A stretch of 64,000 nt of DNA. It comes from Burkholderia pyrrocinia (GTDB lineage: Bacteria; Pseudomonadota; Gammaproteobacteria; Burkholderiales; Burkholderiaceae). The notes beneath the pieces were generated by a model. That model was not told where the DNA came from and ran no database searches. It saw only the letters and a list, made by a program, of their open reading frames with translations. This document shows, one piece after another, positions 26,641 to 35,305 of the stretch (positions are counted from its first letter, which is position 1; every line of letters starts with the position of its first letter). The translations under genes and the position numbers were made by a program. Location of the stretch: NCBI RefSeq assembly GCF_018417535.1, contig NZ_CP070977.1, positions 1,612,001 to 1,676,000 of the forward strand, read 5' to 3'.

Positions 26641-26936
26641 CCTCGTCAATTCTCGAAATTGTCCGCGCATCGCTGCGCGATTCGGCAGGCGCTGAACAAT
26701 CCGTTGCCGCCAGCCTGCAATTTCCGATTTTCGTTCGTGCCGGATCTCGGGCAGCCGAGCTTTGGCTTGGGCAGTCCGCGCGGAGCATGGCTGACTTCCG
26801 TGATCACCGCTTCGCGAACCTGTTAGGTGGCTTGGCGCCGGCGCCTTCCGATGAGGATCGCCGGACTGCCTTCAATGTCGCATTCGCACGTCGCATTGCT
26901 ACAGCAATCGTTCACGGTGAGGTGGCCCATGTTTAA
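26637..26936 (+). CDS. hypothetical small protein, paralogue of the preceding frame
   Basis: 99 residues, cytosolic, helical: VAASLQFPIFVRAGSRAAELWLGQSAR, then FANLLGGLAPAPSDEDRRTAFNVAFARRI. No known domain. It arises from a tandem duplication with the 26302-26640 frame, the two now strongly diverged. The start overlaps the upstream frame by ATGA and the stop overlaps the next gene by 8 bp, so it sits inside a compact polycistronic unit leading to the primase-helicase. Confidence 0.7.
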   Translation: MTSSILEIVRASLRDSAGAEQSVAASLQFPIFVRAGSRAAELWLGQSARSMADFRDHRFANLLGGLAPAPSDEDRRTAFNVAFARRIATAIVHGEVAHV

Positions 26937-27141
26937 CGTTGCAGCAGTTCATCCGGCTGCACCATTCGCGTCGACGACCCTCCAGCAACTCGAGCAACTC
27001 GAAGCGATGTTCCATGCGATCCGCAGCGAGCTGGAGTCGGATTGCTACGCCTATCACCTGGCCAATCTCGGGCAAGAGATCGCGAGCAGCTACGTGGCCG
27101 CAATGGATAAAGTCGTTCAGATGGAGGTTCACCATGTCTAA
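26929..27141 (+). CDS. hypothetical small protein
   Basis: 70 residues (MFNVAAVHPAAPF..., then TTLQQLEQLEAMFHAIRSELESDCYAYHLANLG). One or two amphipathic helices and no known domain. GGTGAGGTGG precedes the ATG. It overlaps both neighbours by 8 bp. The role is probably accessory to replication or regulation by position only. Confidence 0.65.
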   Translation: MFNVAAVHPAAPFASTTLQQLEQLEAMFHAIRSELESDCYAYHLANLGQEIASSYVAAMDKVVQMEVHHV

Positions 27142-27535
27142 GAGACAACCTGATGCAGCCGGCCTGCTCACCTTCTTTTGGGACCGCTTCGATGCGACCG
27201 TAGCAACTGATGAGGAGCTGGAGTATCTGTCCAGTGCTTCAGGCGAAGTTGCGCACGCGGCGTGGACACTCAGCTCACACATATCCGGGATTGGTGGTCT
27301 GATCGAGCGCGACCGTGGCTTCGAAGGCAAACCGCAGTGCGGCGAGCTCCAGGATGCCGACCAAGCGGCACTTCTTTATCGCATCGCCGGCGAGCTCGAG
27401 GCAATTGGCCATCTCGCCTACATCGGAAGCGAGTCGGATTCCGTGCTCCGCACTCGAAGGGCTGAGAAGCTCGCGGCAGGCAAATCTCGTCGTGTACGGA
27501 TCCCTGAGCAGTCCTCAACGCTCGAGGAGGTTTGA
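27134..27535 (+). CDS. hypothetical protein
   Basis: 133 residues, acidic and helical (LLTFFWDRFDATVATDEELEYLSS, DADQAALLYRIAGELEAIGHLAYIG), with a basic tail (EKLAAGKSRRVRIPEQ). No recognised domain. GGAGG lies nine bases before the ATG. Its last base is shared with the start of the primase-helicase, whose ribosome-binding site GAGGAGG lies inside the end of this gene. Confidence 0.68.
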   Translation: MSKRQPDAAGLLTFFWDRFDATVATDEELEYLSSASGEVAHAAWTLSSHISGIGGLIERDRGFEGKPQCGELQDADQAALLYRIAGELEAIGHLAYIGSESDSVLRTRRAEKLAAGKSRRVRIPEQSSTLEEV

Positions 27536-29925
27536 TGAGCGTTGCAGAAAAAGAACGTATCCGCGCGGCACTAAGCCACGTGCCAGCAGATGACCGCGAT
27601 ACGTGGGTCCAGATGGGTATGGCTATCAAGGCCGAGCTCGGCGAAGCTGGATTCGACTTCTGGGACGACTGGTCGCGTTCGGCGTCGAGCTACAGCGAAG
27701 CCGATGCGAAATCGGTCTGGAAATCGTTTCGCTCGGGCGGCATCACGATCGCCAGTCTGTTCAAACGAGCGATCGAGCATGGCTACCGTGAAAGCGAGCC
27801 CACGACCGCGCTGTCGGCCGACGAGCGCGAACGCCGCCGAGTTGAACGTGATCGCGAAGCGGCTACCGCCGCCGAGATCCACCAACGCGCCCAGGCGGAG
27901 GCGGCCACCAAGGCTCGCAATCTTTGGGAGAAGGCCGGGACCGTTCATGCGGACCACGCCTACGTCCGCACGAAGCGCATCAAACCCTACGGCGCTAAGC
28001 AACTGCGCGATCAGCTTGTCGTCAAGCTGCAGGACATTGACGGCGAGCACCACTCCGCGCAATACATCCGGCCGGACGGTCACAAAGCCTTTCAGACCGA
28101 TGGCCGAATCAGCGGGTGCTTCGTCGCGGTCAGTGTCGGAGTCAAGCCGACTGGCAAGACACCGCTGCTGATCTGCGAAGGCTATGCGACGGCCTGCTCA
28201 CTTCACGAAGCAACCGGCTATCCCGTCGCTGCGGCTATGAACGCCGGTAACCTGCCGAACGTCGCGCGCGCCTGGCGCGAAAAACATCCCGAGCTGCGCA
28301 TCGTGCTCTGTGCTGATGACGACACGGAGACGGCCGGTAATCCGGGCATGAGCAAGGCAACCGAGGCAGCGCGCGCGATCGGTGCCTTACTGGCCGTGCC
28401 TGACTTCGGTAAAGACCGCCCTGGACACGCATCGGATTTCAATGACCTGTACTGCCTCGCCGGGCTCGAGGCGGTGCGACGCTGCGTCGACGCGGCGACT
28501 GCGCCGGAAGATGCCACCGCTCCGAAGAAGCGCACTGCGCCGACCGTCAACCTGTCCTGCGCGGCCGACATTGTGCCGGAGCCGATTCACTGGCTCTGGC
28601 CTGGCTGGCTGCCTGCCGGCAAGCTCTCAATCCTCGCCGGGCAACCTGGGTGCGGAAAGACGACCATCGCCATTTCGCTGTCGTCTGCCATCTCCAACGG
28701 CGCAGAGTGGCCGGACGGTACACGCTGCAAAGCGCCGGGGAACATTTTGATCTGGACCGGAGAAGACGGGCTCGCCGATACGCTCGTCCCTCGCCTCATG
28801 GCAGCCGGCGCTGATCTCAGGCGCGTTTTCTTCGTGGAGTCGATCACGAATGAGGCGGGCGGGCTCCAGCCATTCGATCCAAGCCGCGATGTTCCCATTC
28901 TGGCCGAGCGCGTCGAGCAGATTGGCGGTGCAAGCATGCTTGTCGTCGATCCGATCATCAGTGTGGTGAACGGCGACTCTCACAAGTCCGGCGATGTTCG
29001 GAAATCGCTTCAGCCGCTGATCGACCTCGGAGCTGCCCACGGCTGCGCAATCCTCGGTATCACGCACTTCTCGAAGGGCTCGAAGGGCTCATCGCCGACC
29101 GAGCGCATTCTTGGCTCGCAGGCGTTCGGCGCCGCCGCGCGGATGATTCTTGTGGCCGGCAAGGATGACACGTCCGACCGCCGGATCTTCGCCAAGTCGA
29201 AATGCAATATCGCCGGCGATTCCGGGGGGTTCGAGTATGCGATCGAAACGCTCGACGCTCAGGATGGTCTCGCATCAAGCCGAATCGCATGGGGCGAACC
29301 TCTCGACGGCTCGGCGCGCGAGATCCTCCGCGAACTGGAGGCCGATGACCAGGACACCGACGAGCAGAGCGAGCGCGAATCGAAGTTCGAGCGTGCGCGC
29401 TGCATGCTTTACGAATGGCTAACTCCTTTCATGAGCACCAAGGAGATGAAAGCGGCGGCCCAGGCCGAAGGCGTGAGCTGGCGCATGGTGGAGGCTGCTA
29501 AGGCCGCCGAGGTGAAGGCTGGCAATAAAATCCGGGCCGTGAAGCATGGCAAGGATTGGGGCTGGATTTGGGATAATTACGACGCCAAGTACGGTGATTC
29601 AACTCCGCAGTCGCAGATCGTCTCAAGTCCGCAAGGAATTCAAGTCCGCAAAGACGATTGCGGAGTTGAATCCCTTATCCAGAAAGGCTCAGAAGCCAAG
29701 TCCGCAAGTCCGCAGTCGGTTGACGGAGTTGCCGGCATTGTCGCCACATGTCCGCAATCCCCCGTCAACTCCGTACACTCAGGAAATCATTGCGGAGTTG
29801 CGGACTTGACGGCAAACCCTTACTCATCAAGGGAATCAACTCCGCAATCAAGTCCGCAGCCCTCCTTAGACTGCGGACTTGACGGTGATGTTGCGGCGGC
29901 GGCCGAACTGGAGGACGACGTATGA
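27535..29925 (+). CDS. phage-type primase-helicase (PriCT/TOPRIM/RecA-like)
   Basis: 796 residues from ATG 27535 (GAGGAGG upstream). Domains in order: a PriCT_2-like segment (~8-85, DRDTWVQMGMAIKAELGEAGFDFWDDWSR), a TOPRIM-type primase region (~120-310, with LLICEGYATACSLHEATG, VLCADDDTE and GHASDFNDL), and a RepA/KaiC-like ATPase (~345-600) with Walker A GQPGCGKTT, ILIWTGEDG, Walker B LVVDPIISV and GITHFSKG. A low-complexity Ser/Pro/Gln tail follows. It should prime and unwind DNA for autonomous replication of the element. The 3' end of the gene contains the repeat cluster 29601-29880, a likely replication origin, which explains the odd tail sequence. It is the central gene of the compact early operon. 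Confidence 0.92.
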   Translation: MSVAEKERIRAALSHVPADDRDTWVQMGMAIKAELGEAGFDFWDDWSRSASSYSEADAKSVWKSFRSGGITIASLFKRAIEHGYRESEPTTALSADERERRRVERDREAATAAEIHQRAQAEAATKARNLWEKAGTVHADHAYVRTKRIKPYGAKQLRDQLVVKLQDIDGEHHSAQYIRPDGHKAFQTDGRISGCFVAVSVGVKPTGKTPLLICEGYATACSLHEATGYPVAAAMNAGNLPNVARAWREKHPELRIVLCADDDTETAGNPGMSKATEAARAIGALLAVPDFGKDRPGHASDFNDLYCLAGLEAVRRCVDAATAPEDATAPKKRTAPTVNLSCAADIVPEPIHWLWPGWLPAGKLSILAGQPGCGKTTIAISLSSAISNGAEWPDGTRCKAPGNILIWTGEDGLADTLVPRLMAAGADLRRVFFVESITNEAGGLQPFDPSRDVPILAERVEQIGGASMLVVDPIISVVNGDSHKSGDVRKSLQPLIDLGAAHGCAILGITHFSKGSKGSSPTERILGSQAFGAAARMILVAGKDDTSDRRIFAKSKCNIAGDSGGFEYAIETLDAQDGLASSRIAWGEPLDGSAREILRELEADDQDTDEQSERESKFERARCMLYEWLTPFMSTKEMKAAAQAEGVSWRMVEAAKAAEVKAGNKIRAVKHGKDWGWIWDNYDAKYGDSTPQSQIVSSPQGIQVRKDDCGVESLIQKGSEAKSASPQSVDGVAGIVATCPQSPVNSVHSGNHCGVADLTANPYSSRESTPQSSPQPSLDCGLDGDVAAAAELEDDV
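29601..29880. repeat. iteron-like repeat cluster, candidate replication origin
   Basis: Twelve exact copies of the 9-mer AASTCCGCA (S = C or G; one has AT at the start) or its complement lie in 280 bp: forward at 29601, 29625, 29642, 29698, 29706, 29748, 29838, 29850; reverse at 29659, 29791, 29799, 29872. Near-matches stand at about 29731 and 29767. They sit inside the low-complexity 3' end of the primase-helicase gene. Clustered short repeats beside a primase-helicase are typical of satellite and plasmid origins. Confidence 0.7.
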
Positions 29926-30410
29926 GCATTGTTGCGATTTTGAGCAAAGCCAGATCGCTGGGCATACGTCTGAGCGTCGCGGGAGATGTTGTGAAAATGA
30001 AGGGGCCGCCCGATGCAATCGCAGCAATCAAGCCCGAGATCGCCGCGCGCAAGCCGGAGATCATGGCATACCTGCTCGCCGCCACGGATGGCGGTCAGCA
30101 AATCCCGGCCGACTGCATTGGTGCGTTGTGCTCTTCGGATGGCGCCCTGTATTTGCCGTGGATGCCTGCCCTCGATCCGGAACAGCTGCAATCGATGCAA
30201 CGGGAGCTATTCGACGTCGTCGACGAGCTCGCGCGGCTTGAGCGCTGGCCCGACGATGATTACGACATCGTCATCGGAGCAATCGAACGCCAACCTCCCT
30301 CGACGTTGCGCCCGGATCTTGCACACTTCCGTGAGCGGCTTCGGGTTGCTCGAATCGAAGCGGAAGCCAGGCAGGCAGCGAGCCGGCGAGCGTGGAGATT
30401 CGATCGATGA
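29922..30410 (+). CDS. hypothetical protein with TubC-like N-terminal docking fold
   Basis: 162 residues. The first ~50 (MSIVAILSKARSLGIRLSVAG then VVKMKGPPDAIAAIKPEIAARKPEIMAYL) resemble the TubC N-terminal docking domain that is common in small phage proteins encoded after primase-helicases. The rest is helical and acidic (DPEQLQSMQRELFDVVDELARLERW) with a basic tail. Its ATG overlaps the primase-helicase stop by 4 bp. A partner-docking role at the replication complex is a guess from the fold and position. Confidence 0.75.
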   Translation: MSIVAILSKARSLGIRLSVAGDVVKMKGPPDAIAAIKPEIAARKPEIMAYLLAATDGGQQIPADCIGALCSSDGALYLPWMPALDPEQLQSMQRELFDVVDELARLERWPDDDYDIVIGAIERQPPSTLRPDLAHFRERLRVARIEAEARQAASRRAWRFDR

Positions 30411-30535
30411 TCTCCATCAACACGCGCTGCTACGGGTCGGCGACCAGGGGGAGCTTCCTCTGCTTGACGGCATGGGATCATATGCGGATGCGGCAGAGCA
30501 CCGCTCGACGCGACATACAACCAGGGGGTAAATGA
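30407..30535 (+). CDS. possible 42-residue protein bridging two coupled genes
   Basis: The frame starts with an ATGA overlap on the previous stop and ends inside the first ATGs of the SSB-like gene, so it would couple translation of the two. It reads MISINTRCYGSATRGSF and is basic, with no domain. The continuity supports it; the short length and Arg-rich tail leave real doubt. Confidence 0.4.
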   Translation: MISINTRCYGSATRGSFLCLTAWDHMRMRQSTARRDIQPGGK

Positions 30536-30906
30536 TGATCGACGGCTTGGTAAGTGGCCGCCTCTACGGCGAAGCCCAGATCGGGACAGGACAGAATGGA
30601 AAGCGATTCGTGACCTGCAAGGTGCGCGCGACTGCCGGCGACGGTGAAACGCTGTTCGTGAACGTGATCGCGTTCAACGACGACGTGCAGACCGCATTGC
30701 TTGCTCTCGGAGACGCGGATAGCGTATCGCTCTCAGGCGCGCTCACGCCAAAGGTCTGGACTGACAAGAATGGCACCGTGAAGCCGGCGCTCGATATGGT
30801 TGCTCACGGGCTTCTGACGGCGTACCACGTGCAGCGCAAGCGGAAGGCAGTTCATCCACCCGCGTCGGACGGGCAACCGGTGGCTGGCACGGACGACGAT
30901 CTTTGA
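30532..30906 (+). CDS. ssb: single-stranded DNA-binding protein (OB-fold)
   Basis: 124 residues with the OB-fold pattern of SSB proteins: GLVSGRLYGEAQIGTGQNGKRFVTCKVRA, then FVNVIAFNDDVQTALLALGDADSVSLSGALTPKVWTDKNG. The C-terminus is acidic (GTDDDL), like the SSB tip that recruits partner proteins, though it lacks the classical final Phe. It would coat ssDNA during element replication. Start is ATG 30532 or 30535; AGGGGG precedes both. Confidence 0.85.
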   Translation: MMIDGLVSGRLYGEAQIGTGQNGKRFVTCKVRATAGDGETLFVNVIAFNDDVQTALLALGDADSVSLSGALTPKVWTDKNGTVKPALDMVAHGLLTAYHVQRKRKAVHPPASDGQPVAGTDDDL

Positions 30907-30916
30907 GGGCGGGCAC

Positions 30917-31624
30917 ATGAACTTCTATAAGCTCAAGGAGGCCGCGGCGGCGATCGCTGCAGAGCTCTACCCCGCTGACGCTACCGACGACAGCAATGAT
31001 CCGCACGCGGACGTCGAGCGTTGCTATCTCGCTGCGCTTCAAGACGCCGTCTGCACAAACGAAATCGTCTATCGCGACCCGGAAACGCGCTTGCCCATGC
31101 ATCGCACCGGTCTCGAGGCCAGCCTCGCCGCACACTCATGCATCGTCAGCCAATACGACCTGAATGTGTGGCTGCAGGGGAAAGGCGTCGGTATCCAAAT
31201 TCATTCGTCGTCTCCGGAAACCTACGCCGATGACTCCAGCGCCTCGACTGCGCCTGGTGACGCGTCAACTCCGCTCGATACCGCTGAATCCGAAGGGCCG
31301 ATCAGCGCGCAGCTGGCCGCGGCTCTCGGTCCGTATCTGACCGAAGGGCGCGACCAAGAAACTCTGAAGGCCATGTTCAATGACGTTCGTGGTCGACCAA
31401 AGCTTGCCCGATACCGAAAAATGGCTCGGCTTGGCGCGCGCAATATCGCGACTTGGGAGGTCCCCGGCCTGGTGCTGCACTTGATTAAGGAAGGGTATAT
31501 GACGTGGGAGCGTGCGAAAGACGCGCTCACCGAGCACTACCCGCAGCATCTAGACATACTGGACGGTCTTGGCCCCCAGGAAGAAGTGACTGCTGCCACG
31601 TGGATCCCTCGTGGTATCGGTTAA
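30917..31624 (+). CDS. hypothetical protein
   Basis: 235 residues, no recognised domain. The N-terminal ~90 residues are a helical acidic region (FYKLKEAAAAIAAELYP, VERCYLAALQDAVCTNEI), then a Ser/Thr/Ala linker and a C-terminal helical segment (QLAAALGPYLTEGRDQETLKAMF, LVLHLIKEGYMTWERAKDAL). GAGGG lies before the ATG. It is the last gene of the dense early operon; a 170-bp gap follows. Function unknown. Confidence 0.7.
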   Translation: MNFYKLKEAAAAIAAELYPADATDDSNDPHADVERCYLAALQDAVCTNEIVYRDPETRLPMHRTGLEASLAAHSCIVSQYDLNVWLQGKGVGIQIHSSSPETYADDSSASTAPGDASTPLDTAESEGPISAQLAAALGPYLTEGRDQETLKAMFNDVRGRPKLARYRKMARLGARNIATWEVPGLVLHLIKEGYMTWERAKDALTEHYPQHLDILDGLGPQEEVTAATWIPRGIG

Positions 31625-31795
31625 TCGCGGCACGCGCGCGTCGCCACCTATAACAAACCTCGCCCTCCAATCCGCACTACGGTGACCGTACGGTCGCGCC
31701 ACCGCTCTCACCGTATCTAGACTCCCTCTCGTCATCTCGGCAATCGAACCGATGCCCTCTTCCGGCATCGGCGATCGCCACACCGAGAGGGATTT

Positions 31796-32752
31796 ATGAA
31801 ACGCACCAACCAGAACGCAGCCGCGGTCCCCGCACCGAAGTTCGATCTGTCGATCGACGCCAAAACATTGAGTGAGCTGCGCGAGCTCCTCGATCAGCGC
31901 AAGAAGCTCGATGACGCCGTGAACAGCGCCCCTGCTGACATCGTGGCGGCAGAGGTGGAGCTTGCCGGTCTGCGCCAACAATTCGCTGCGCTCGAAGCAG
32001 ATGTCGTGTTGGTCGACGACGCCAAGCTGCCCTCCCTGCAGAAAGAGATCGCGAAGCTCGCGGGCACGATCGACGACAAGGATCTTTCCATTCGCCGCAT
32101 GAGGGCGCGTCTCGATGCGCTCGAGGCACGCGCTCCCGAACTCGACAACAAGATCGACCTCGCGATCGGATATGTGCGCGTCGAGGCCAGCATGGCAGCG
32201 CAGGACCTCCAAGTCGAACTGGCTGAGACGCTGCGCAGCAAGGTCGAGGAGGTGCAGATGATCTATGCGCAGGTGCGCGCGCTGAATCGCCTGGTACCGA
32301 TGCCGCGAACGAGCGATTTCCTCATCAGCGCATACGTGCCCGACCTCGAAAGCTGCATGCGGGTCAACACTGGAACCGGGCACTACGATGCGGCCCCCAA
32401 CCTTCTCGCGATCACCAACGCCGATACAGAATCGGCTGAATCCGAAATCGCCGAGACGATGAAGCTGATCGCTGATGCCCTCATCGCGGCCCGCAGCCAT
32501 CGTCCGTATGTCCAGCTCGCCAAGCGCCCGAAGCCGTATGTCGTAAAGGGCGCGTGGGACGGCCCGGGAGGCCGTACGGAACGACCGGAAGGACCCCAAG
32601 AACCGCCATTGCGAATGAAAACTATGGAAGAGGCGCGTGCCGAACCCTACGAAATCAAGGGCGATTCGAGCGGTTTCCGGACGTGGAAGCAAGCTCAAGA
32701 AATGAATATGGCTGCGGCGGTCACCGATGCGCAACAGTCATCTGAGCAATAA
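31796..32752 (+). CDS. coiled-coil hypothetical protein
   Basis: 318 residues. Residues ~20-160 are heptad-rich (LSELRELLDQRKKLDDAV, LRQQFAALEADVVLVDDAKLPSLQKEIAKL, LRSKVEEVQMIYAQVRAL), a likely long coiled coil; the C-terminal third is Pro/Arg/Glu-rich and disordered. GAGAGGG precedes the ATG at suitable distance. It opens the block that also holds the decoration, fibre-like and small-terminase genes, so a structural or assembly role is possible. No family is recognised. Confidence 0.72.
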   Translation: MKRTNQNAAAVPAPKFDLSIDAKTLSELRELLDQRKKLDDAVNSAPADIVAAEVELAGLRQQFAALEADVVLVDDAKLPSLQKEIAKLAGTIDDKDLSIRRMRARLDALEARAPELDNKIDLAIGYVRVEASMAAQDLQVELAETLRSKVEEVQMIYAQVRALNRLVPMPRTSDFLISAYVPDLESCMRVNTGTGHYDAAPNLLAITNADTESAESEIAETMKLIADALIAARSHRPYVQLAKRPKPYVVKGAWDGPGGRTERPEGPQEPPLRMKTMEEARAEPYEIKGDSSGFRTWKQAQEMNMAAAVTDAQQSSEQ

Positions 32753-32861
32753 GGATGGATGTCCACCGGCACGCGATCTTATCGGTAAGAAAGTGATGAG
32801 TCACATCACCACGAAGTCACCGAATCATCGTGCGACCGCGGATCATTAAAGGAGCATAGCT

Positions 32862-33524
32862 TTGACTTACGTTTCAATTCCCCCGCTCAATGAGCAATGG
32901 CACGCTGGCGGCTTCCTCGTCTCCCAAGGCGAAGGGCGCCGCTCAATGAATCGAGTGACCATCACAGGCGGCGCAAAGCTCTATCCGGGCACCGTGCTCG
33001 GACAGCAGACGATCGGCGGCAATCCCATCGGTACCGCCGCGGCGCTCGGCACGAACACCGGTAACGGAACGATCGGCGCAATCACTATCGCGACGGGCAC
33101 TTCGCCGGGCGTGTTCACCGTCGAGTTCGACGACGCTACTCACTTCGTTGTGTCCTCGCCGGCTGGCGCCGAGATCGGCCACGGAGTCGCGGGCACCCCG
33201 TTCAGCGCTGGTGGAATCAGCTTCACGATCACCGCAGGCGGAACGGCATTCGCGCCGGCCGACAGCTTCACCCTGACCGTCGCGACATCGTCACCATCCA
33301 TGAAGTATGTCCCTGTCACATCGACCGCAACAGATGGCTCGCAGATCGCCGTCGCCATTCTCTACGGGATCGCTGACGCATCCGAAGGTGACGTGAATGC
33401 TGCAGTTGTGGCTCGGGACGCCGAATTTAATGCCTCGGAACTTCTCTGGGATCCCTCAATGAATCCCGTAAACCAGGCAACAGCCCTCAACCAACTCGCG
33501 AAGCAAGGCCTGATTAGGCGGTAA
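32862..33524 (+). CDS. lambda-D-like head decoration protein
   Basis: 220 residues from TTG 32862 (AAAGGAG upstream). It has the head decoration protein D architecture: an N-terminal ...GGFLVSQGEG.RS... and TITGGAKLYPGTVLG strand region, a ~90-residue inserted Ig-like beta domain (GNGTIGAITIATGTSPGVFTVEF to ADSFTLTVAT), then YVPVTSTATDGSQIAVAILYG and VVARDAEFNASEL with a closing helix. D trimers clamp the expanded capsid of lambda-like phages. No capsid, protease or portal gene is nearby, so here it would have to decorate a helper-made head, or be left over from a deleted prophage. Confidence 0.88.
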   Translation: MTYVSIPPLNEQWHAGGFLVSQGEGRRSMNRVTITGGAKLYPGTVLGQQTIGGNPIGTAAALGTNTGNGTIGAITIATGTSPGVFTVEFDDATHFVVSSPAGAEIGHGVAGTPFSAGGISFTITAGGTAFAPADSFTLTVATSSPSMKYVPVTSTATDGSQIAVAILYGIADASEGDVNAAVVARDAEFNASELLWDPSMNPVNQATALNQLAKQGLIRR

Positions 33525-33681
33525 GTGCGAAGCCCCGGCCGGCGGTGGGCATACTCAGAAAAACACCGGCATCTGCCGACGCTCGTGGAAGCGGGCAGCC
33601 TCTCCTGATTCTCGTCGATCAGGTCCAACTCGCGGCGGGCGGTAGAACCCTCTCATTAAACTCAGGAGTTTCGAAGTTGCC

Positions 33682-34761
33682 ATGAAGAAAATCATCTCAT
33701 TCACCGCTACAGCGAGTATCGCGTTCGCCCTCCTCTGGACGTCTACCGCATATTCACAGTTCAGCCCCGGACAGGTCCTCACAGCCAGTCAACTGAACCA
33801 AGCGTTCTCGAACGTGCTCCCGCTGTCGGGAGGTGCGCTGACGGGTCCACTCACAGTGCCGACGCTGACAAGTACCAATGTTGCAATTACGGGCGGTGCG
33901 ATCAATGGCACCGCAATCGGAGGCAGTGCTCCCAGCGCCGCTGCATTCACGACCATCAACACGGGCAGTGCGAGTGTGTCGGGGGCGCTTAGCGTCGCCG
34001 GAGCTGCTACGGCAACGTCGATCTCGATCCCGACGAGCTCAGGCACGAACCCGATCACGCTGGTAAATAATAATAACAATCAGATCGCATGGCCGTCCGG
34101 ATCCTCGATCCAACTGAATGGATCTGGATCGATCCAGTTTGGCGGAAGCGTCAACGGAGCGTTGCTGTCGAACGACGGCGCACCGAACGATATTGTGATG
34201 GTCGGTCCCTCCAATTTAGCTGGCTACGATACCAACTTTGTTTTGTATCCTTCCCCGCAGGCCGGCGCATTTTTGGTAGTAAATCGAGTCGGCGGCCCCA
34301 ATCAAGAGCAGTTCATTTTCGGCGCTCCGGACCCGGCAACCAATGCGAAATATCTGTTTTCTCAGGTGATCGACGGTGCCGGGCACTACCGGCCGGTCCA
34401 GTTCAATGGCGGCGCGATTGACGCATTTACGCTCACGACGAGCGGTAATGTTCAATTCGACAATCATGTTTCCGCAGCATCGTCGGCACTCGGAAACGTC
34501 ACGATGTCAAATTGCGGAACGGGTGCGTCCGCCGCATTCGCGAATGACGTTCGCGGCACGCTGGTGATGGGAACGGGTAGCGTTACCTCGTGTACCGTGA
34601 CCTTCAACCAGGCCTACGCGTCGACGCCGAGTTGCGTGATCACCGGGTTAGGATCTGGCACTGCCGTGCTGTCCATGTCAGCGCTGTCTACGGCGGGGTT
34701 CACGATCGCGTCATCCGCCGACATCAGTGGCAAGTACGTCACGTACATGTGCATGCAGTAA
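33682..34761 (+). CDS. tail-fibre-like repeat protein with a signal peptide
   Basis: 359 residues. Unlike normal fibre proteins it starts with a typical Sec signal (MKKIISFTATASIAFALLWTSTAYS, cleavage near residue 25). After that comes a fibre-type head (FSPGQVLTASQLNQAF, LPLSGGALTGPLTV) and Gly/Ser/Thr/Asn-rich beta repeats (AITGGAINGTAIGGSAPSAAAFTTIN). The C-terminal ~80 residues (SNCGTGASAAFANDVRGTLVMGTG, TSCTVTFNQAYASTPSCVITG) form a Cys-containing beta domain. It could be exported and surface-displayed, for example to act on phage adsorption. AGGAG precedes the ATG. The region is AT-richer than its neighbours. Confidence 0.75.
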   Translation: MKKIISFTATASIAFALLWTSTAYSQFSPGQVLTASQLNQAFSNVLPLSGGALTGPLTVPTLTSTNVAITGGAINGTAIGGSAPSAAAFTTINTGSASVSGALSVAGAATATSISIPTSSGTNPITLVNNNNNQIAWPSGSSIQLNGSGSIQFGGSVNGALLSNDGAPNDIVMVGPSNLAGYDTNFVLYPSPQAGAFLVVNRVGGPNQEQFIFGAPDPATNAKYLFSQVIDGAGHYRPVQFNGGAIDAFTLTTSGNVQFDNHVSAASSALGNVTMSNCGTGASAAFANDVRGTLVMGTGSVTSCTVTFNQAYASTPSCVITGLGSGTAVLSMSALSTAGFTIASSADISGKYVTYMCMQ

Positions 34762-35305
34762 CCATTCAGAACGATGCCATCCACGAATGGCTTTCAATTA
34801 AACGGCGGTCCGAACCCGCTGCAGCCCTTTCTTAATGCGGGGCTTCAAGGGTTCGACCGCGCCAGTGGCGAACTACACCCCGCAACCCCAACAATGACAA
34901 AGAATCACGATCCCAAATGGTCATCGTGAATTTTCGGGCCGGTCGATCGAGTCTCGCTCGCAAAACGGCCGCCGTCGACGCGGAATTCGGCCCTTCGGAC
35001 GACCAGGCGTGCCCTCGAAACCGCCCGGGTCCTTCGGCGGGATCTCCGAACATGCGGGCACTGCGCACCGCGATTTTCGACCAGCTACAAACTTCTGGAT
35101 TTGCTTGACAGAATCATCGATAGGGAAATTCTATAGCTTGACAAAATGGACTTAAGCCCATGAAACGAAAAGAATTTCATTCGCGCGTTGACCGGCGAAA
35201 TTCTGTCAAGTTGGTTGACAGCAGGTTGACAAATTGACGGGCGAACGAGCTCGAGCACCCAATTTCGCGGCCGTGCCGGCCGCACCTTTGCCAGAGGAAA
35301 TCAAC
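34762..35305. other. non-coding region upstream of the small-terminase-like gene
   Basis: 540 bp without a convincing gene. The right part (35104-35239) holds repeated TTGACA motifs and an inverted repeat, described separately. The left part shows only short Arg-rich frames. Confidence 0.6.
35104..35239. promoter_or_regulatory. TTGACA repeat cluster and inverted repeat, candidate operator of the packaging gene
   Basis: TTGACA occurs at 35105, 35138, 35215 and 35226, with TTGAC at 35234 and the complement TGTCAA at 35204. CTTGACAGAAT (35104-35114) and ATTCTGTCAAG (35200-35210) form an 11-bp inverted repeat across 85 bp. A relative, TTGACAAAAT, recurs at 40908-40917 by the right arm site. Confidence 0.5.

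Noticed and set aside
33800..34100. Possible CRISPR or tandem DNA repeats in the fibre-like gene
   Set aside because: Repetition is at the protein level (Gly/Ser/Thr motifs); no regular repeat-spacer structure.
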